A stretch of 31,890 bases of DNA from contig BLLK01000083.1 of NCBI GenBank assembly GCA_021927905.1, positions 1-31,890 of the forward strand, written 5' to 3'. Below are positions 9,075-18,481 of this stretch, one piece after another (positions within the stretch are counted from its first letter, which is position 1; each line of letters starts with the position of its first letter). The stretch comes from Chaetoceros tenuissimus (taxonomy: Eukaryota > Bacillariophyta > Thalassiosirophyceae > Chaetocerotales > Chaetocerotaceae). Under the pieces are notes generated by a model. It worked only from the letters and a program-made list of their open reading frames with translations, did not search any database and was not told the DNA's origin. The translations under genes and the position numbers were made by a program.

Positions 9075-9559
9075 TTTGCCAAAGTTCCTCTCCTGATATC
9101 TTTATTCCTAGCTGGGTACCAGTATTGTATCTTGAATTGATTGCGGAAATGTATTGGATTGGATTATTTCGTAGATGCATGCTACATGCAGTAGTTGAAA
9201 TTTAAATTGAAGACACAGATAACAGATATATATAATAGGGGAAAAAGGAGAGAGAAGAGGGAGATATCATGACACCTTCTACGACAGTCAAAAATTAAAA
9301 TTATACTATTTAGCTAGAATTAATGAAACCATTTTCTTTCTTTCCCGCCCATCTTTTTCTTTTTTGCCCCTAACCACAATGACGTGATCGTTGATCTTCA
9401 TGCAGCCACATTGGAACACTGAGCATTGTGAGTTGTGAGTACTGAGCACTGTCCTTTTGGCCTTTGAACTTTTCCATAAACAAACAGCATTGTAGTGTTG
9501 AATAGAGAATAGGAAAAGAGAGAAAATAATTCTATCTATATCATACTTACAAAGTCGAA
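9075..9559. promoter_or_regulatory. Divergent promoter region, RING/ACY1, arm B version
   Basis: 485 bp between divergent start codons. It shares the doubled CCAAT block near the RING start with arm A but differs elsewhere: it lacks the GTACTGCAGTAC palindrome, has ATGCATGCTACATGCAG instead (about 9175-9191), an AT-rich TATATATAATAG stretch near 9227, and about 12 extra bases (near 9438-9450) that look like a local duplication of ACTCACA. This is the most diverged part of the two arms. Confidence 0.6.
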
Positions 9560-10996
9560 ATGAGTACTGAAAATAAGCCTGTCGAACTTTCACCATCTGA
9601 AGCAGAAAATGCAATTGAGTCCTTTAGTGAATTCCTAAAGTTTCCTACAGTCTCAGCGACAGCTCCAACAACTGGAGCATACAAAGAAGCTGCATCCTTT
9701 CTTATATCTCAACTCAGTTCCATCGCGTGTCTCGATAAAATTCATCTTCTTGAGGAAGCGCCTGATCATAGTCCAGTTGTGATTGCACGTTGGAAAGGAC
9801 AAGATGAAGAATTACCAATTATATTATTGAATAGTCATTACGATGTTGTACCTGCTGAGACGGCAGATTGGACAGTAGAACCATTTGAAGGTATCAGAAA
9901 AGATGGTAAAATATATGGAAGAGGAACACAAGATATGAAATGTGTATGCATACAGTACATTGAAGCTATTCGTAAATTGCACAGTATGAAACCAGATTAT
10001 GTACCAAAGAGATCCATTATATTAAGTTTTGTACCAGATGAAGAGGTAGGAGGAAGTGGAATGGCTGCTTTTCTTTCTTCGAAATTTTACAAGTCTTTGC
10101 CTGGGATTGCATTGGCTCTGGATGAAGGTTTGGCTTCAACTACATCTAGTTATAGTGTTTTCTATGGTGAAAGACTTCCGTGGTGGATTGATGTCACTGC
10201 TACCGGCAACACTGGACATGGAAGTCGTTTCATTGAAAACACTGCTGTAGAACAAATTATAGAAATTGCAAATAAAGCATTGGCTTTTCGAGAAGGGCAA
10301 AAGGCAGCATTGCATGGGAGTTTGGATGATGCAAAACATATGAATTGTGCACATGCAGTCGCAGCGAAAAAGAGAAGAATGGCAAAGACTCAGAATGGGA
10401 ATCAAATGACTTTGGGAGATGTGACTTCATTGAATATTACTACGTTACAAGCTGGAGTTAGAGCAGGAGATACATTTGTGTATAATTGTGTTCCACCAAT
10501 AGCAAAGTGTTCCTTTGATATTAGAATTTCTCCTCATATGGAACCAAGTGAGATGAAAGACCTACTCAACATGTGGTGTCAAGAATGTAGCTCGAATGCG
10601 GAGGAAGGTCATAAATTGACATGGAAATCTGTGGGCGGTTTAGACGATGGATTGCTTAGTCATTCTTTAACCTCTACTGATGAGAGAGTCAACCCCTGGT
10701 ATGGGGTATTTGGTGATAGTCTTTCGAAAATGGGAATAGATTTTGAACCAGAAGTATTTCCGGCTGCAACTGATTCAAGATTCTTGAGAGCGCTAGGAAT
10801 CCGAGCATTGGGATTTAGTCCAATGAGAAACTCAGAGATTATGCTACACGAAAATGATGAGTACTTGGAAGAGAAGGTTTTTCTTGAGGGAATCGGTGTG
10901 TATGTCAATCTGATTGAAGAATTATCAAGTCAAGAACGAGATATTGATATCAAAGCTGATAGTAAATGCATGGAAGAGGACGAGGTTGTAGGCTAG
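9560..10996 (+). CDS. ACY1: Aminoacylase-1 (M20 family), arm B copy
   Basis: 478 aa, identical to the arm A copy except Ser255 to Leu (codon 10322-10324, TCG to TTG), which falls in the low-complexity insert rather than the catalytic core. All metal and catalytic residues (H93, D125, E161, E162, D188, H220, H430) are present, so it should be active. At DNA level codons 28-31 and 38 carry five third-position changes (F, P, T, V, T), while the stretches I compared further downstream are identical apart from codon 255. The EF-hand gene follows on the same strand 617 bp downstream; this spacing indicates separate transcription units, not an operon. Confidence 0.93.
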   Translation: MSTENKPVELSPSEAENAIESFSEFLKFPTVSATAPTTGAYKEAASFLISQLSSIACLDKIHLLEEAPDHSPVVIARWKGQDEELPIILLNSHYDVVPAETADWTVEPFEGIRKDGKIYGRGTQDMKCVCIQYIEAIRKLHSMKPDYVPKRSIILSFVPDEEVGGSGMAAFLSSKFYKSLPGIALALDEGLASTTSSYSVFYGERLPWWIDVTATGNTGHGSRFIENTAVEQIIEIANKALAFREGQKAALHGSLDDAKHMNCAHAVAAKKRRMAKTQNGNQMTLGDVTSLNITTLQAGVRAGDTFVYNCVPPIAKCSFDIRISPHMEPSEMKDLLNMWCQECSSNAEEGHKLTWKSVGGLDDGLLSHSLTSTDERVNPWYGVFGDSLSKMGIDFEPEVFPAATDSRFLRALGIRALGFSPMRNSEIMLHENDEYLEEKVFLEGIGVYVNLIEELSSQERDIDIKADSKCMEEDEVVG

Positions 10997-11613
10997 TAAC
11001 TTAGGCTGATTAAAGACGATATCGATCCGGATTACTTTTAAGTATCAATGTGTAAAAATTTGTACCAAGAAGTCATACAACATTATACCTGTTGATATAA
11101 TTATGCCAGTCTTTTCCTGTAGTACGTTGGCAAGAGAAGAAGCTGTTCCTCTTGTTTTACAAAATATGAGTGCTGAGATGAAAATGTCTTACTATCAGTA
11201 CCTCCTTTGAAAGGGAAAATTTTGCAAGAGCAACTACTAACTACACATGCAGTACTTCTTTTCCATGTGAGTCCGTGGATATTTCCTATTTATTTGTGTA
11301 TTTTACAATAATGAAAGAATGAGGAGAATTTATGAAGTGATGCTTTTTGCTTGAAGGATTTTTGTCAAATATGTCCTTAAGTTGAAGTTGTGGGAATAAG
11401 AAATCTGCTCACCAGACGACATTATCTGATAAAAATGTACGCAAATAGTTGAAGGAAGAAAAGACAAATTTAAATTGGAAATTCATGCATACACAATAGC
11501 AGACCGATTGACGTAGGCCTTTTACACGGTTCTATACTCTCTGCACAATTCCCCAAAGCAAATTTTCAAGCCACTTCATCAATCAAATCTGATACTTTAA
11601 TCTTCTGAATTCA
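10997..11613. other. Intergenic region between ACY1 end and EF-hand start, arm B
   Basis: 617 bp, inverted copy of 719-1335 and 21698-22314. It must contain the EF-hand gene promoter. No coding region, RNA gene or repeat seen. Confidence 0.6.
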
Positions 11614-13473
11614 ATGAATCAAAATAAAAACGATAACGGTATGAGCTCGAAACATCGAAGTTTTCGAATGGAGAGGGAGAAACTGTTCCTTGGTGAGGAG
11701 GTTGATGCTGATGAAAAACTTGATGTATATCAGTTACAAAATTTATTTCAGGGTTATGGCTACAGCTTTCCCATCATTTCTGTTATTGCTATCTTTACTT
11801 GGGCAGCTCAACAAGAAAAAGGTACTTGCGAAGAAAAACTATCACTCAAACAGATCGATATGTTTTTCCAAAGGGATTTGAAACACATCGCTAGAACAGA
11901 AGGAATACCATCATATTTTGCACGTATGAACAATTCGATGAAAACATATTTTGACGTAGTGCGCCTTATGTTTCGTCTTGGATACAATTGGTTATTCATT
12001 GATACTACACTTTACGTCATTGCTGGTCTACTTCTCACTGTTGCCATATTAATTCCAGAATCGTCACTCGTGTATTATCCACACCGTGCAAATATGGACC
12101 TATTGGCGTCGTTCTCGTATATATTTTGTAGTGGAAGATTCGTAGTGATGTTTCCATTTCATGAATTTAGAGCTCGAGTAAATTCAGAAAAAAGAGTTGA
12201 CGGACTTAAGTTGGATCTTTTGCGCAGAGCTCATATTCATAAACATGAAAAGAAGGCTTCCGATGTCAGTCTTCGTGAATCCAATTTTGTTGTAGGAGAA
12301 AGTAATACATCTATTGTAGATATACTATCGTACATCGAAGAGGTATTATACAGTAATGATGTGAATTTGCAATTGACCAAGCTTGATCTGGAAATGTTGG
12401 TATTTCGTTACCTTAAGCAAAATTATGCCGAGAGAGTTACTGAAGATATCTTGGCAGCGATTGATGTAAGTAGAGATAGAAAAATTGGAGTGGAAGAAAT
12501 GCATCGCTTCCTTTGTTCGAATGGAAACGCTAGCACAAATCGCTTTCGGTGGTTATATCATGTTCACTCATCACTAAAGGCCTGGGTAAATAAATCGGTG
12601 ATTTTCTCACTGTCGTTTGCACTTGGAAGTTTGACTTCGATACTGAAGAATCTTTCTCTCCGAAAGAATGGCTTCGATCTGAAGTGGCTCTATGGTGATA
12701 AAAATCCTAGCTACTATAGTGGGTGGCTTATCATGATTGGGTGTAGTTTCTTTGTTTTGAATGCTTATCACACAATCCAAACCTCATATGAGAGAGAAGT
12801 GAACGCAAAGGAGGTTCTAAAAAATTGTATTGTCTACGGAGCCCTGCAGAAATCAGGAACGTATCATAGAAGCTCGATAAAGTTGCTCGAGATTTCAAAA
12901 AACGATGGAAAATTTCAAAGAAAGGATTTGAGGGATTTGTTCATGAGTAGTGGTATAATGATGCAGGAAGAAGATGTTGACGCTATCTTCGACACAATTG
13001 ACTCGGATCGAAGTGGTAATATCACGAAAGATGAGATTGATGCTTTTCTTTCTGCCGATGAAAATAGAGACATTGAGATATTGAAGAGGTGCTTTCATGA
13101 TTTTTCCTTTTGGGCGCAGTTCGCTTGGTTCTTGGGAACATTTGGATATCTAATACCTGCGTATGAAGGTGTTCAATATCATCAGGCGTATTTCATTGTA
13201 AGTTTGTTATTTACTTTCATTTTTTATAAACACAAGATGATGATACTAATCAAAAATATTACCTAGGTTGGAGGCATTGGATACTTAATTGGAGGGCTAG
13301 GGTCGCTTGGGACATTGTACCAAGCTATACAGAATACAAATAAGACAATTATCCAGATGAAAATGTGTGTATCAAATATGGTTAATGGACGAATTGATAT
13401 TCAGTTGATCAGCCCTCATATGCATCGATTCAAGGATGACATATTCAAAGCTTCTACTTATGAGAAAACTTGA
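11614..13473 (+). pseudogene. EF-hand multi-pass membrane protein, truncated by 647-bp deletion
   Basis: Exon 1 is 11614-13197 (528 codons, identical in translation to the intact copy); a 69-bp intron follows; exon 2 starts at 13267. After 13463 the sequence jumps to the far end of the gene: relative to the intact copy 647 bp are missing, the frame is lost and TGA occurs at 13471. The spliced product would be 596 aa, keeping all membrane segments and both EF-hands but losing the ~230-residue C-terminal cytosolic region. The original stop (TAA, 13508-13510) remains out of frame. Because the channel-like core is kept, a truncated protein could still be made, so 'pseudogene' is a judgement. Confidence 0.85.
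13198..13266 (+). other. Spliceosomal intron, 69 bp (arm B EF-hand gene)
   Basis: Starts GTAAGT, ends ACCTAG, with TACTAAT 24 bases before the 3' end, a good branch-point match. Phase 0. The intron is open in the exon 1 frame and its final TAG is an in-frame stop, so an unspliced mRNA would end exactly at the 3' splice site (550 aa). Splicing joins two halves of a hydrophobic segment (YFI|VGGIGYLIGGLG), supporting the intron. Confidence 0.9.
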
Positions 13474-14182
13474 ACAAGGTTTTTATCGAAGTTCATCATC
13501 ATCAATGTAATACGAGTACCTTAAGTAGATACAAGATACACAGATTCATAAATGGTAACATCTGAGTACATAGAAAATTACCGGTGGTATTTAGTGTTTT
13601 TTGTTCTTGAACACATCTTACCTAAGTATGTTTCTATCATCACTAACTTCAGTGGTTTCTCCTTTTACAACACATCAAAGTAATAATGACAGCGATCTTC
13701 ATCTGATAATTAAGTCCCACATAGCATTGCTGATGATAATGAGGTCATTGTAAAAAGTGTCGTCATTGATGTGTCATGAAAATACAAATCATCCCTCGCG
13801 AGCCAATCATATTCGAGGAAAACTCCCAACCCGACATCCGAATTCTTCAACGCTTTCTAACGCAAGGAGATCATCCTGACAAGCGATAGCGTGGGAGTGA
13901 CACGGTTTCTGACCATGACTGGTCCACGTCAGGTTACGAGCCCCAAAAATCGCTAACAACCACCGTGTAAATTCTGTCTCAACACATCGTTACCCCGACC
14001 TATGTACCATGTGCTATTTCAATCCAATCAACTCCGTTCAAAGTTGCACCATTCACTTCATACTTTTTTTCAGCCGAATCCAAAAGGGCTTGTAATTGGG
14101 TAGGATAGTAGTGCACGAACTCATTAGTTCAAAATTTGACCAATTCACCTAGTGGTCGACCTAGGGCAAAAAACACATATAT
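13474..14182. promoter_or_regulatory. Inverted-repeat end and upstream region of the SAP-domain gene
   Basis: About 700 bp with no gene, the mirror image of 18482-19190. It includes the 3' remnant of the EF-hand gene (to 13510). The portion next to the single-copy segment has CCAAT boxes (about 13803, 14025, 14140), GAACTcattAGTTC (14117-14130) and the near-palindrome around GGTCGACC (14153-14160). The ends of the presumed transposon probably lie somewhere in this block, but since both arms match well beyond it, the sequence alone does not fix the terminal base. Confidence 0.6.
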
Positions 14183-14205
14183 TGCTACGTCGTCGTCACA
14201 CCATC

Positions 14206-15567
14206 ATGTCAAGCGAATCAACTGCACCTGCAGCCACCAAGCTCATAACTATCAATGATGATGACTACAGATCCACAGTGACACTACAGAACCTCAAGAA
14301 GCCTGATTTCAAGATCCTTTTAGAAAGGTTACAGAACCATGCTGACTGGAAAGGTCTCTTTCCAAACGATACTGCAATTGATGAATGGAAGGATCTCAAA
14401 TTTTGGGATCCGTTCATTTCATCAACCATAGAAATTATCCAAGAGTGTGTTGCCAATAGGGATATCAGTAAAGCCAAGATAAGGTCACTTCAGCGAGATT
14501 TAGTACAAAAAGAGGAGACTCTCATAGAAAATTTTTCACGAGAAAATACTTCCAAAATAGATCCGAATCATCGACGCTTGGCTGTACTCCAAATGATTTG
14601 TCGAACTTTAATGGACCTTTTGAAGGAAGATATGTGCAAAGGAGTTACAAATAAGATATCAGAGGTAAATATAATCATTGAAAATGCATTTACTTCTTCT
14701 GATACAGATGTAGCTTCTTTATTTCCAAGCGAAAGGCTCCTACAATCGATATATTACGTTGCTGGCTGGCATTTGGGAACCGTGCTCAAAGCTAGCACAC
14801 GGAGAGCGGGTAAGATGGCAACTATAATGAAGAAATTTCATTTTGCTAATTTTCTATCCGAAGATGAAGCGAAAAAGGAGAAACTCCCAACGGACTACGT
14901 CTCAGGAACCCAACTTTTCGGTGGTCTCAATTTCGTGAGAGAAAAATATTTTTCTTTCATTCTGCGGGTAGAATATATATTTGTAAAGTGTCTTACTCCA
15001 GAAAAACTTGCAATTTTTGGAAATGAAATCATGCAGATTTTATATTCAAAGCTGAATGCAAGCTTGACGTTGCGAAAAGAGATTATTATGCTTTTTGATG
15101 ATGACGAAATTGACAATGAAGAAAATGAAGATGATATATCTTCTTTCATTCGGTTTTTATTTCGGAGCTATTGTAGAATGAGAGGGAAAGATTACTGTAG
15201 AAATATCATGTCCACTTCCATGGATTCAACGCAAAAGGCGCATAGAGCTGAAATTGCGATTAAATCAAATTCAAAGACGTATAAAAAGAAGCAAAAAGTT
15301 GAACAAGAAGGCAAATATGGAAAGCTCCTAGTTCCAAAATTAAAAGAGTTATTGAAATCAAGAAAATTGAAGATATCAGGGAATAAAAAGGATTTGATTG
15401 AACGATTAGAAGATAATGATAGAGAAACGGAAGAGGGAAAAAGCAAGACCGAAGATGGGACCAAAAAAGATGGGACTGAAATAGAAATCGACGAAACGAA
15501 ATTTGAAGAAACCTCCGAAGCAATAGCTTTTGATGCAGATGAAGATGATAGTGATTCTGAATTTTAA
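14206..15567 (+). CDS. SAP-domain protein, probable DNA-binding partner of the transposon
   Basis: 453 aa from ATG 14206; an open GTG at 14152 lies in the repeat and is not needed. The N-terminal ~340 residues match nothing I recognise. Near residue 350 is a basic stretch (KKKQKV, nuclear-signal-like), followed at about 368-403 by a SAP motif (LVPKLKELLKSRKLKISG, then KKDLIERL), a helix-extended-helix module that binds AT-rich or scaffold DNA. The C-terminus is highly charged and ends in an acidic tail (DADEDDSDSEF). It converges on the transposase gene and has the same upstream sequence, so co-expression is likely. A role in end binding or targeting is inference; an unrelated chromatin function is possible. 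Confidence 0.8.
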   Translation: MSSESTAPAATKLITINDDDYRSTVTLQNLKKPDFKILLERLQNHADWKGLFPNDTAIDEWKDLKFWDPFISSTIEIIQECVANRDISKAKIRSLQRDLVQKEETLIENFSRENTSKIDPNHRRLAVLQMICRTLMDLLKEDMCKGVTNKISEVNIIIENAFTSSDTDVASLFPSERLLQSIYYVAGWHLGTVLKASTRRAGKMATIMKKFHFANFLSEDEAKKEKLPTDYVSGTQLFGGLNFVREKYFSFILRVEYIFVKCLTPEKLAIFGNEIMQILYSKLNASLTLRKEIIMLFDDDEIDNEENEDDISSFIRFLFRSYCRMRGKDYCRNIMSTSMDSTQKAHRAEIAIKSNSKTYKKKQKVEQEGKYGKLLVPKLKELLKSRKLKISGNKKDLIERLEDNDRETEEGKSKTEDGTKKDGTEIEIDETKFEETSEAIAFDADEDDSDSEF

Positions 15568-15578
15568 ATTAATATTAA

Positions 15579-18437
15579 TTAAAGACCAGTCTTTCTGCGC
15601 TTTGTAGGCTTAGAGCATAATTCTCCACTATTTATCCCCTGCTCTGAAACATTTCCCTTTGCATTTCTTGTAAAAGTAGTCATGCGAGTATTATTACCAG
15701 TTGCAATCATTCCAATTGCATCCCCTGCACCTGGATTACTGTTCCCCTGTCTTACTCTGCCAATTTCATTTTCTACAATGTCAGTACCACCACGGTTATG
15801 AATCATTTTTCTTCCCTCTGGAATCATCGCAGCTACTCCCTTCAACCCAAAAACCAAGTAACAAAATGATTCATACAAAGTATTTGGTATGAAATGATAC
15901 TTACTTTTCCCTTCAAATTCCTCATCCTTCCATTCAACAAAAAATAAAAGAAACTCTTCCAAATACTTGATATATTCATGATCCTGTAAATCTTCCTCCC
16001 CAACTTTCTGCAAAGGTCTAAACCTATTTTCCTCTCCATCTAGACCTTTAAATGTTTTTTGAGGCTTATGATTCCATATGTCCACCATATTGTTTGTATA
16101 TTCTATCAATTTCAAAAGCGAAGAATATTCCTCCAATTTACCTGGGTCATTCTTGCAATAGTCTAGAATCAGGTCGTGAGTCCTCTTAGACAAAGTTTGA
16201 AGCGCAATATGTGACTTCATCCGATTGAAAGAATTCTTTTCAAAATGGTCGACTGTCAATGGGCAATTTTTGGATCGAAGAGAAGAGATACCGCCCAATT
16301 GATCTCTCCACGCAGTTTCTATCATTTTCAGGTTGATCTTTTTACCATTTTTCGTGAGATCTCGCTCTTTTTTCGTTGACGAAGACGATTCCAATGCATT
16401 TACTAACTTTTTAACCCAATGCGCCATTTCTCCACCTATGAAAATCTTGCATGGATATGATGGATGGTCAAATGCAACTTTAAACTCTCCAGGGAGAGAA
16501 GGATTCAAATTTGGCCATATTTCTTTCGCTGTGTATGTCGCCAATTGCTTAAAACAGCTCATATTTTCAGAGGCCCCATCACTAGTCACATTATTGACTA
16601 TGAGGTCTCTCGTAGCTAGGGCCCTTATAACATGTTTCACCTTTCTCACCAACGATTCTCCTTTCGACCCTTTCACAGCATATCGTGCTACAACTCGTTT
16701 GAATGGGTCACCTTGGTCGTCCCACCTGATCATCATGAAGATTAGCATATGTGAGGCTCTTTTTGGAGTATTGTTATCTCGTTTGTTTGGTGTCAGGTTG
16801 TTGGTTTCATTGCTTGTTGTTTGCTCCGTTTGCTCCTCCAGTTCTTTGACTAGGACATTTATGTCGTTCATCTGTTCTGTGAAGCCGATGATCTCCAACG
16901 TGTGTGCATTTTGAATCAATTTTTCCTTGATTTTGAATTCATCAAATGATAAAGAAACCATTTTTTCCCATTCTTCCTTTTCATTTGTGAAAAAAGCATT
17001 TTTTACTTCGTCCAAAGTCTCGTGACAGATGCCGTCTGTAGCGTTCGTATCTGACCCTCCATATCGTTGTAAGGTTCTGGCCGAAGGCCATCCACTCACT
17101 GCAGCAAGGAACTCATATGAGGAGTTGTTCATCTTAGATCTTAAATATGTAGCAAACTTGATAATGATTGGGCAAAATTTTACAGTTTTTTTTCCGCTCA
17201 TTTGAGCCTGCAACACGTTCCTCATTGATTGCATGCATAGGTATGATATCAATTCCTTTTGTTTGAGAGTGATGCTTTTTTCTGCAGTTAGGCTATCCAG
17301 GACCTTATTGTATCCATCATTTGTTTCTTGATTGAAAAGGTTTTTGGCATCAGCTGTAGTGACATCCATCCCATGTTTCTTGAGTAGATTGTCGTATCGG
17401 TCTTGGAAATACTTTGCCCTTTCCTTCGTGTTACGTAGATCTTTCTTCAAATTACTCAATTTAATTTTGACCTGACTTGGTGATGAGATCGAGTCTTTTC
17501 TTTGCTTTGCATAGCCTTTTGCTTTGGACTGGGCCTTTCTTACGCATTTACGGCGAAAATCTCGGAATGTCGACGCGCAGTCATCACATGAAATTTGGTT
17601 TTTGGACGGTCCTCCCGTTGATGCACAGCACGGCGCACAAAAGTAGTAGCAATTGTGAATATTGTCTTCATCCCCTCTTCTTGTCTTGTCATATTTCAAA
17701 TAGAGGAAAGGTTCACTATCCAATTTCTCTTCGTTCGAAAGGAGAAATCCTTCGATACTCGGATCCAAAAGTAGTCGTCGAGAAGAATCTCCGAAAGCTT
17801 TTATTTCTACCTCTTTTGCTCTTAAAGCTTTTCTAACATATATTTCAAAGCCAACCTCTAGTTCTTCTTCATATTTTTCTGTTTCTTCAATATCTGCTTT
17901 CTTGCTCTTGCCGCTTGAAAATACTAAAATGTTTTTTGTAATTCCCATGCATTTAAATGGATTTACATTATGCTGATTAACATTTCCAGTAGACACATTT
18001 CCAGTAGACAGTAATTCATGCAGAAAGGCATCTGAATCTTGTTCTAACTTCTTTCTCATAGCCTTCGTACTATTATTTGGACACGAAAAAGACTTGATAT
18101 CGATGGAATTTCTCCTCTTCACCAAGGGTACGGTGAAATCAGCTGGTAATTTTTTCCCATCTAGAACAATCCTCTTTATCTGGTCATCTGAGAGATGCAC
18201 CATATCCATACTTTGCCACCTCTCTGGTTCTACATCACGAATAAATTGCAGCTGCTGATCCGTGAAGATAGCAGCGTCTTCGTGGTCGTCAATGACAGGA
18301 ACACTGGAATAGTTATTTTCTTTGAGGAATTCAATATCGTTCTTGGATGTGTTTTCGTTGGTATCCCTTCCAGTCAAACGATTATCAACTTGCATATTGG
18401 TTGGTTTAGCTCTTCGTGAGCGACTAGTTCGTTCCAT
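15579..18437 (-). CDS. P-element-superfamily (THAP9-like) transposase
   Basis: 952 aa from ATG at 18437-18435. In order: basic N-terminus; Cys cluster at 263-298 (C-x3-C-x2-CC...C-x2-C...C), in the place of the THAP zinc finger; coiled coil about 320-355; the P-element signature helix region 422-459 (CPIIIKFATYL ... LQRY); RNase H-like core with D499 (SFDEFKIK), D620 (TSDGASEN) and E889 (DIVENEIGRVRQG), which fit the D-D-E triad; a GEMAHWVKKLVNALE motif near 672 like the conserved PHLIKNIRN of the family; a region near 727-755 (VDHFEKNSFNRMKSHIALQ) typical of P elements; C-terminal KRRK. It catalyses DNA cut-and-paste in the nucleus. The frame is intact, so activity is plausible. The usual C2CH THAP signature is not visible. 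Confidence 0.87.
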   Translation of the reverse strand: MERTSRSRRAKPTNMQVDNRLTGRDTNENTSKNDIEFLKENNYSSVPVIDDHEDAAIFTDQQLQFIRDVEPERWQSMDMVHLSDDQIKRIVLDGKKLPADFTVPLVKRRNSIDIKSFSCPNNSTKAMRKKLEQDSDAFLHELLSTGNVSTGNVNQHNVNPFKCMGITKNILVFSSGKSKKADIEETEKYEEELEVGFEIYVRKALRAKEVEIKAFGDSSRRLLLDPSIEGFLLSNEEKLDSEPFLYLKYDKTRRGDEDNIHNCYYFCAPCCASTGGPSKNQISCDDCASTFRDFRRKCVRKAQSKAKGYAKQRKDSISSPSQVKIKLSNLKKDLRNTKERAKYFQDRYDNLLKKHGMDVTTADAKNLFNQETNDGYNKVLDSLTAEKSITLKQKELISYLCMQSMRNVLQAQMSGKKTVKFCPIIIKFATYLRSKMNNSSYEFLAAVSGWPSARTLQRYGGSDTNATDGICHETLDEVKNAFFTNEKEEWEKMVSLSFDEFKIKEKLIQNAHTLEIIGFTEQMNDINVLVKELEEQTEQTTSNETNNLTPNKRDNNTPKRASHMLIFMMIRWDDQGDPFKRVVARYAVKGSKGESLVRKVKHVIRALATRDLIVNNVTSDGASENMSCFKQLATYTAKEIWPNLNPSLPGEFKVAFDHPSYPCKIFIGGEMAHWVKKLVNALESSSSTKKERDLTKNGKKINLKMIETAWRDQLGGISSLRSKNCPLTVDHFEKNSFNRMKSHIALQTLSKRTHDLILDYCKNDPGKLEEYSSLLKLIEYTNNMVDIWNHKPQKTFKGLDGEENRFRPLQKVGEEDLQDHEYIKYLEEFLLFFVEWKDEEFEGKSKYHFIPNTLYESFCYLVFGLKGVAAMIPEGRKMIHNRGGTDIVENEIGRVRQGNSNPGAGDAIGMIATGNNTRMTTFTRNAKGNVSEQGINSGELCSKPTKRRKTGL
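17981..18010 (-). repeat. 15-bp tandem duplication inside the transposase gene
   Basis: CATTTCCAGTAGACA occurs twice in a row, encoding STGNV-STGNV in frame near residue 145-155, before the zinc-binding cluster. It looks like a recent slippage or an error-prone spot. Confidence 0.9.
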
Positions 18438-18481
18438 AGTGAAGGAGTGGATGCAACGGCACTCGAGAAGGGTGTCGTTAG

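Larger units (their letters stand above)
1..10911. repeat. Direct repeat, first copy (period 20,979 bp)
   Basis: This stretch recurs at 20975-31890. Corresponding genes are offset by exactly 20,979 (1336 to 22315, 5921 to 26900, 9560 to 30539) and give identical proteins, including copy-specific lesions. Intergenic text I compared also matches. Only the first ~115 bases differ: two 2-base deletions, a few substitutions and one A missing from a run at 112-114. I did not align every base. This is seen directly; a circular molecule is the inference. Confidence 0.95.
6682..14182. repeat. Inverted-repeat arm B (7,501 bp)
   Basis: Carries RING copy B, ACY1 copy B, the truncated EF-hand gene and the ~670-bp promoter-containing end. 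It is 687 bp shorter than arm A: 647 bp from a deletion in the EF-hand gene, 37 bp net at the RING 3' end and 3 bp net in the intergenic region. The outer boundary follows ACACATATAT, after which the arms diverge into the two convergent transposon genes. Confidence 0.93.
14183..18481. mobile_element. Unique core of a probable two-gene P-superfamily DNA transposon
   Basis: The large single-copy segment contains exactly two genes, tail to tail with 11 bp between stop codons: a SAP-domain protein and a P-element-type transposase. Both ends run into the same sequence in opposite orientation (shared up to ...AAACACATATAT), which would act as long terminal inverted repeats of the element. Gene packing is much tighter than the ~490-620 bp spacing elsewhere. 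Target-site duplications cannot be found because the host flanks on the two sides are themselves inverted copies. Mobile-element status rests on the transposase call. Confidence 0.75.

Noticed and set aside
14152-14205. GTG start for the SAP gene (and the mirror GTG at 18512 for the transposase)
   Set aside because: Both fall in the shared repeat, and a eukaryotic gene would normally start at the ATGs at 14206 and 18437; kept only as a weak finding.
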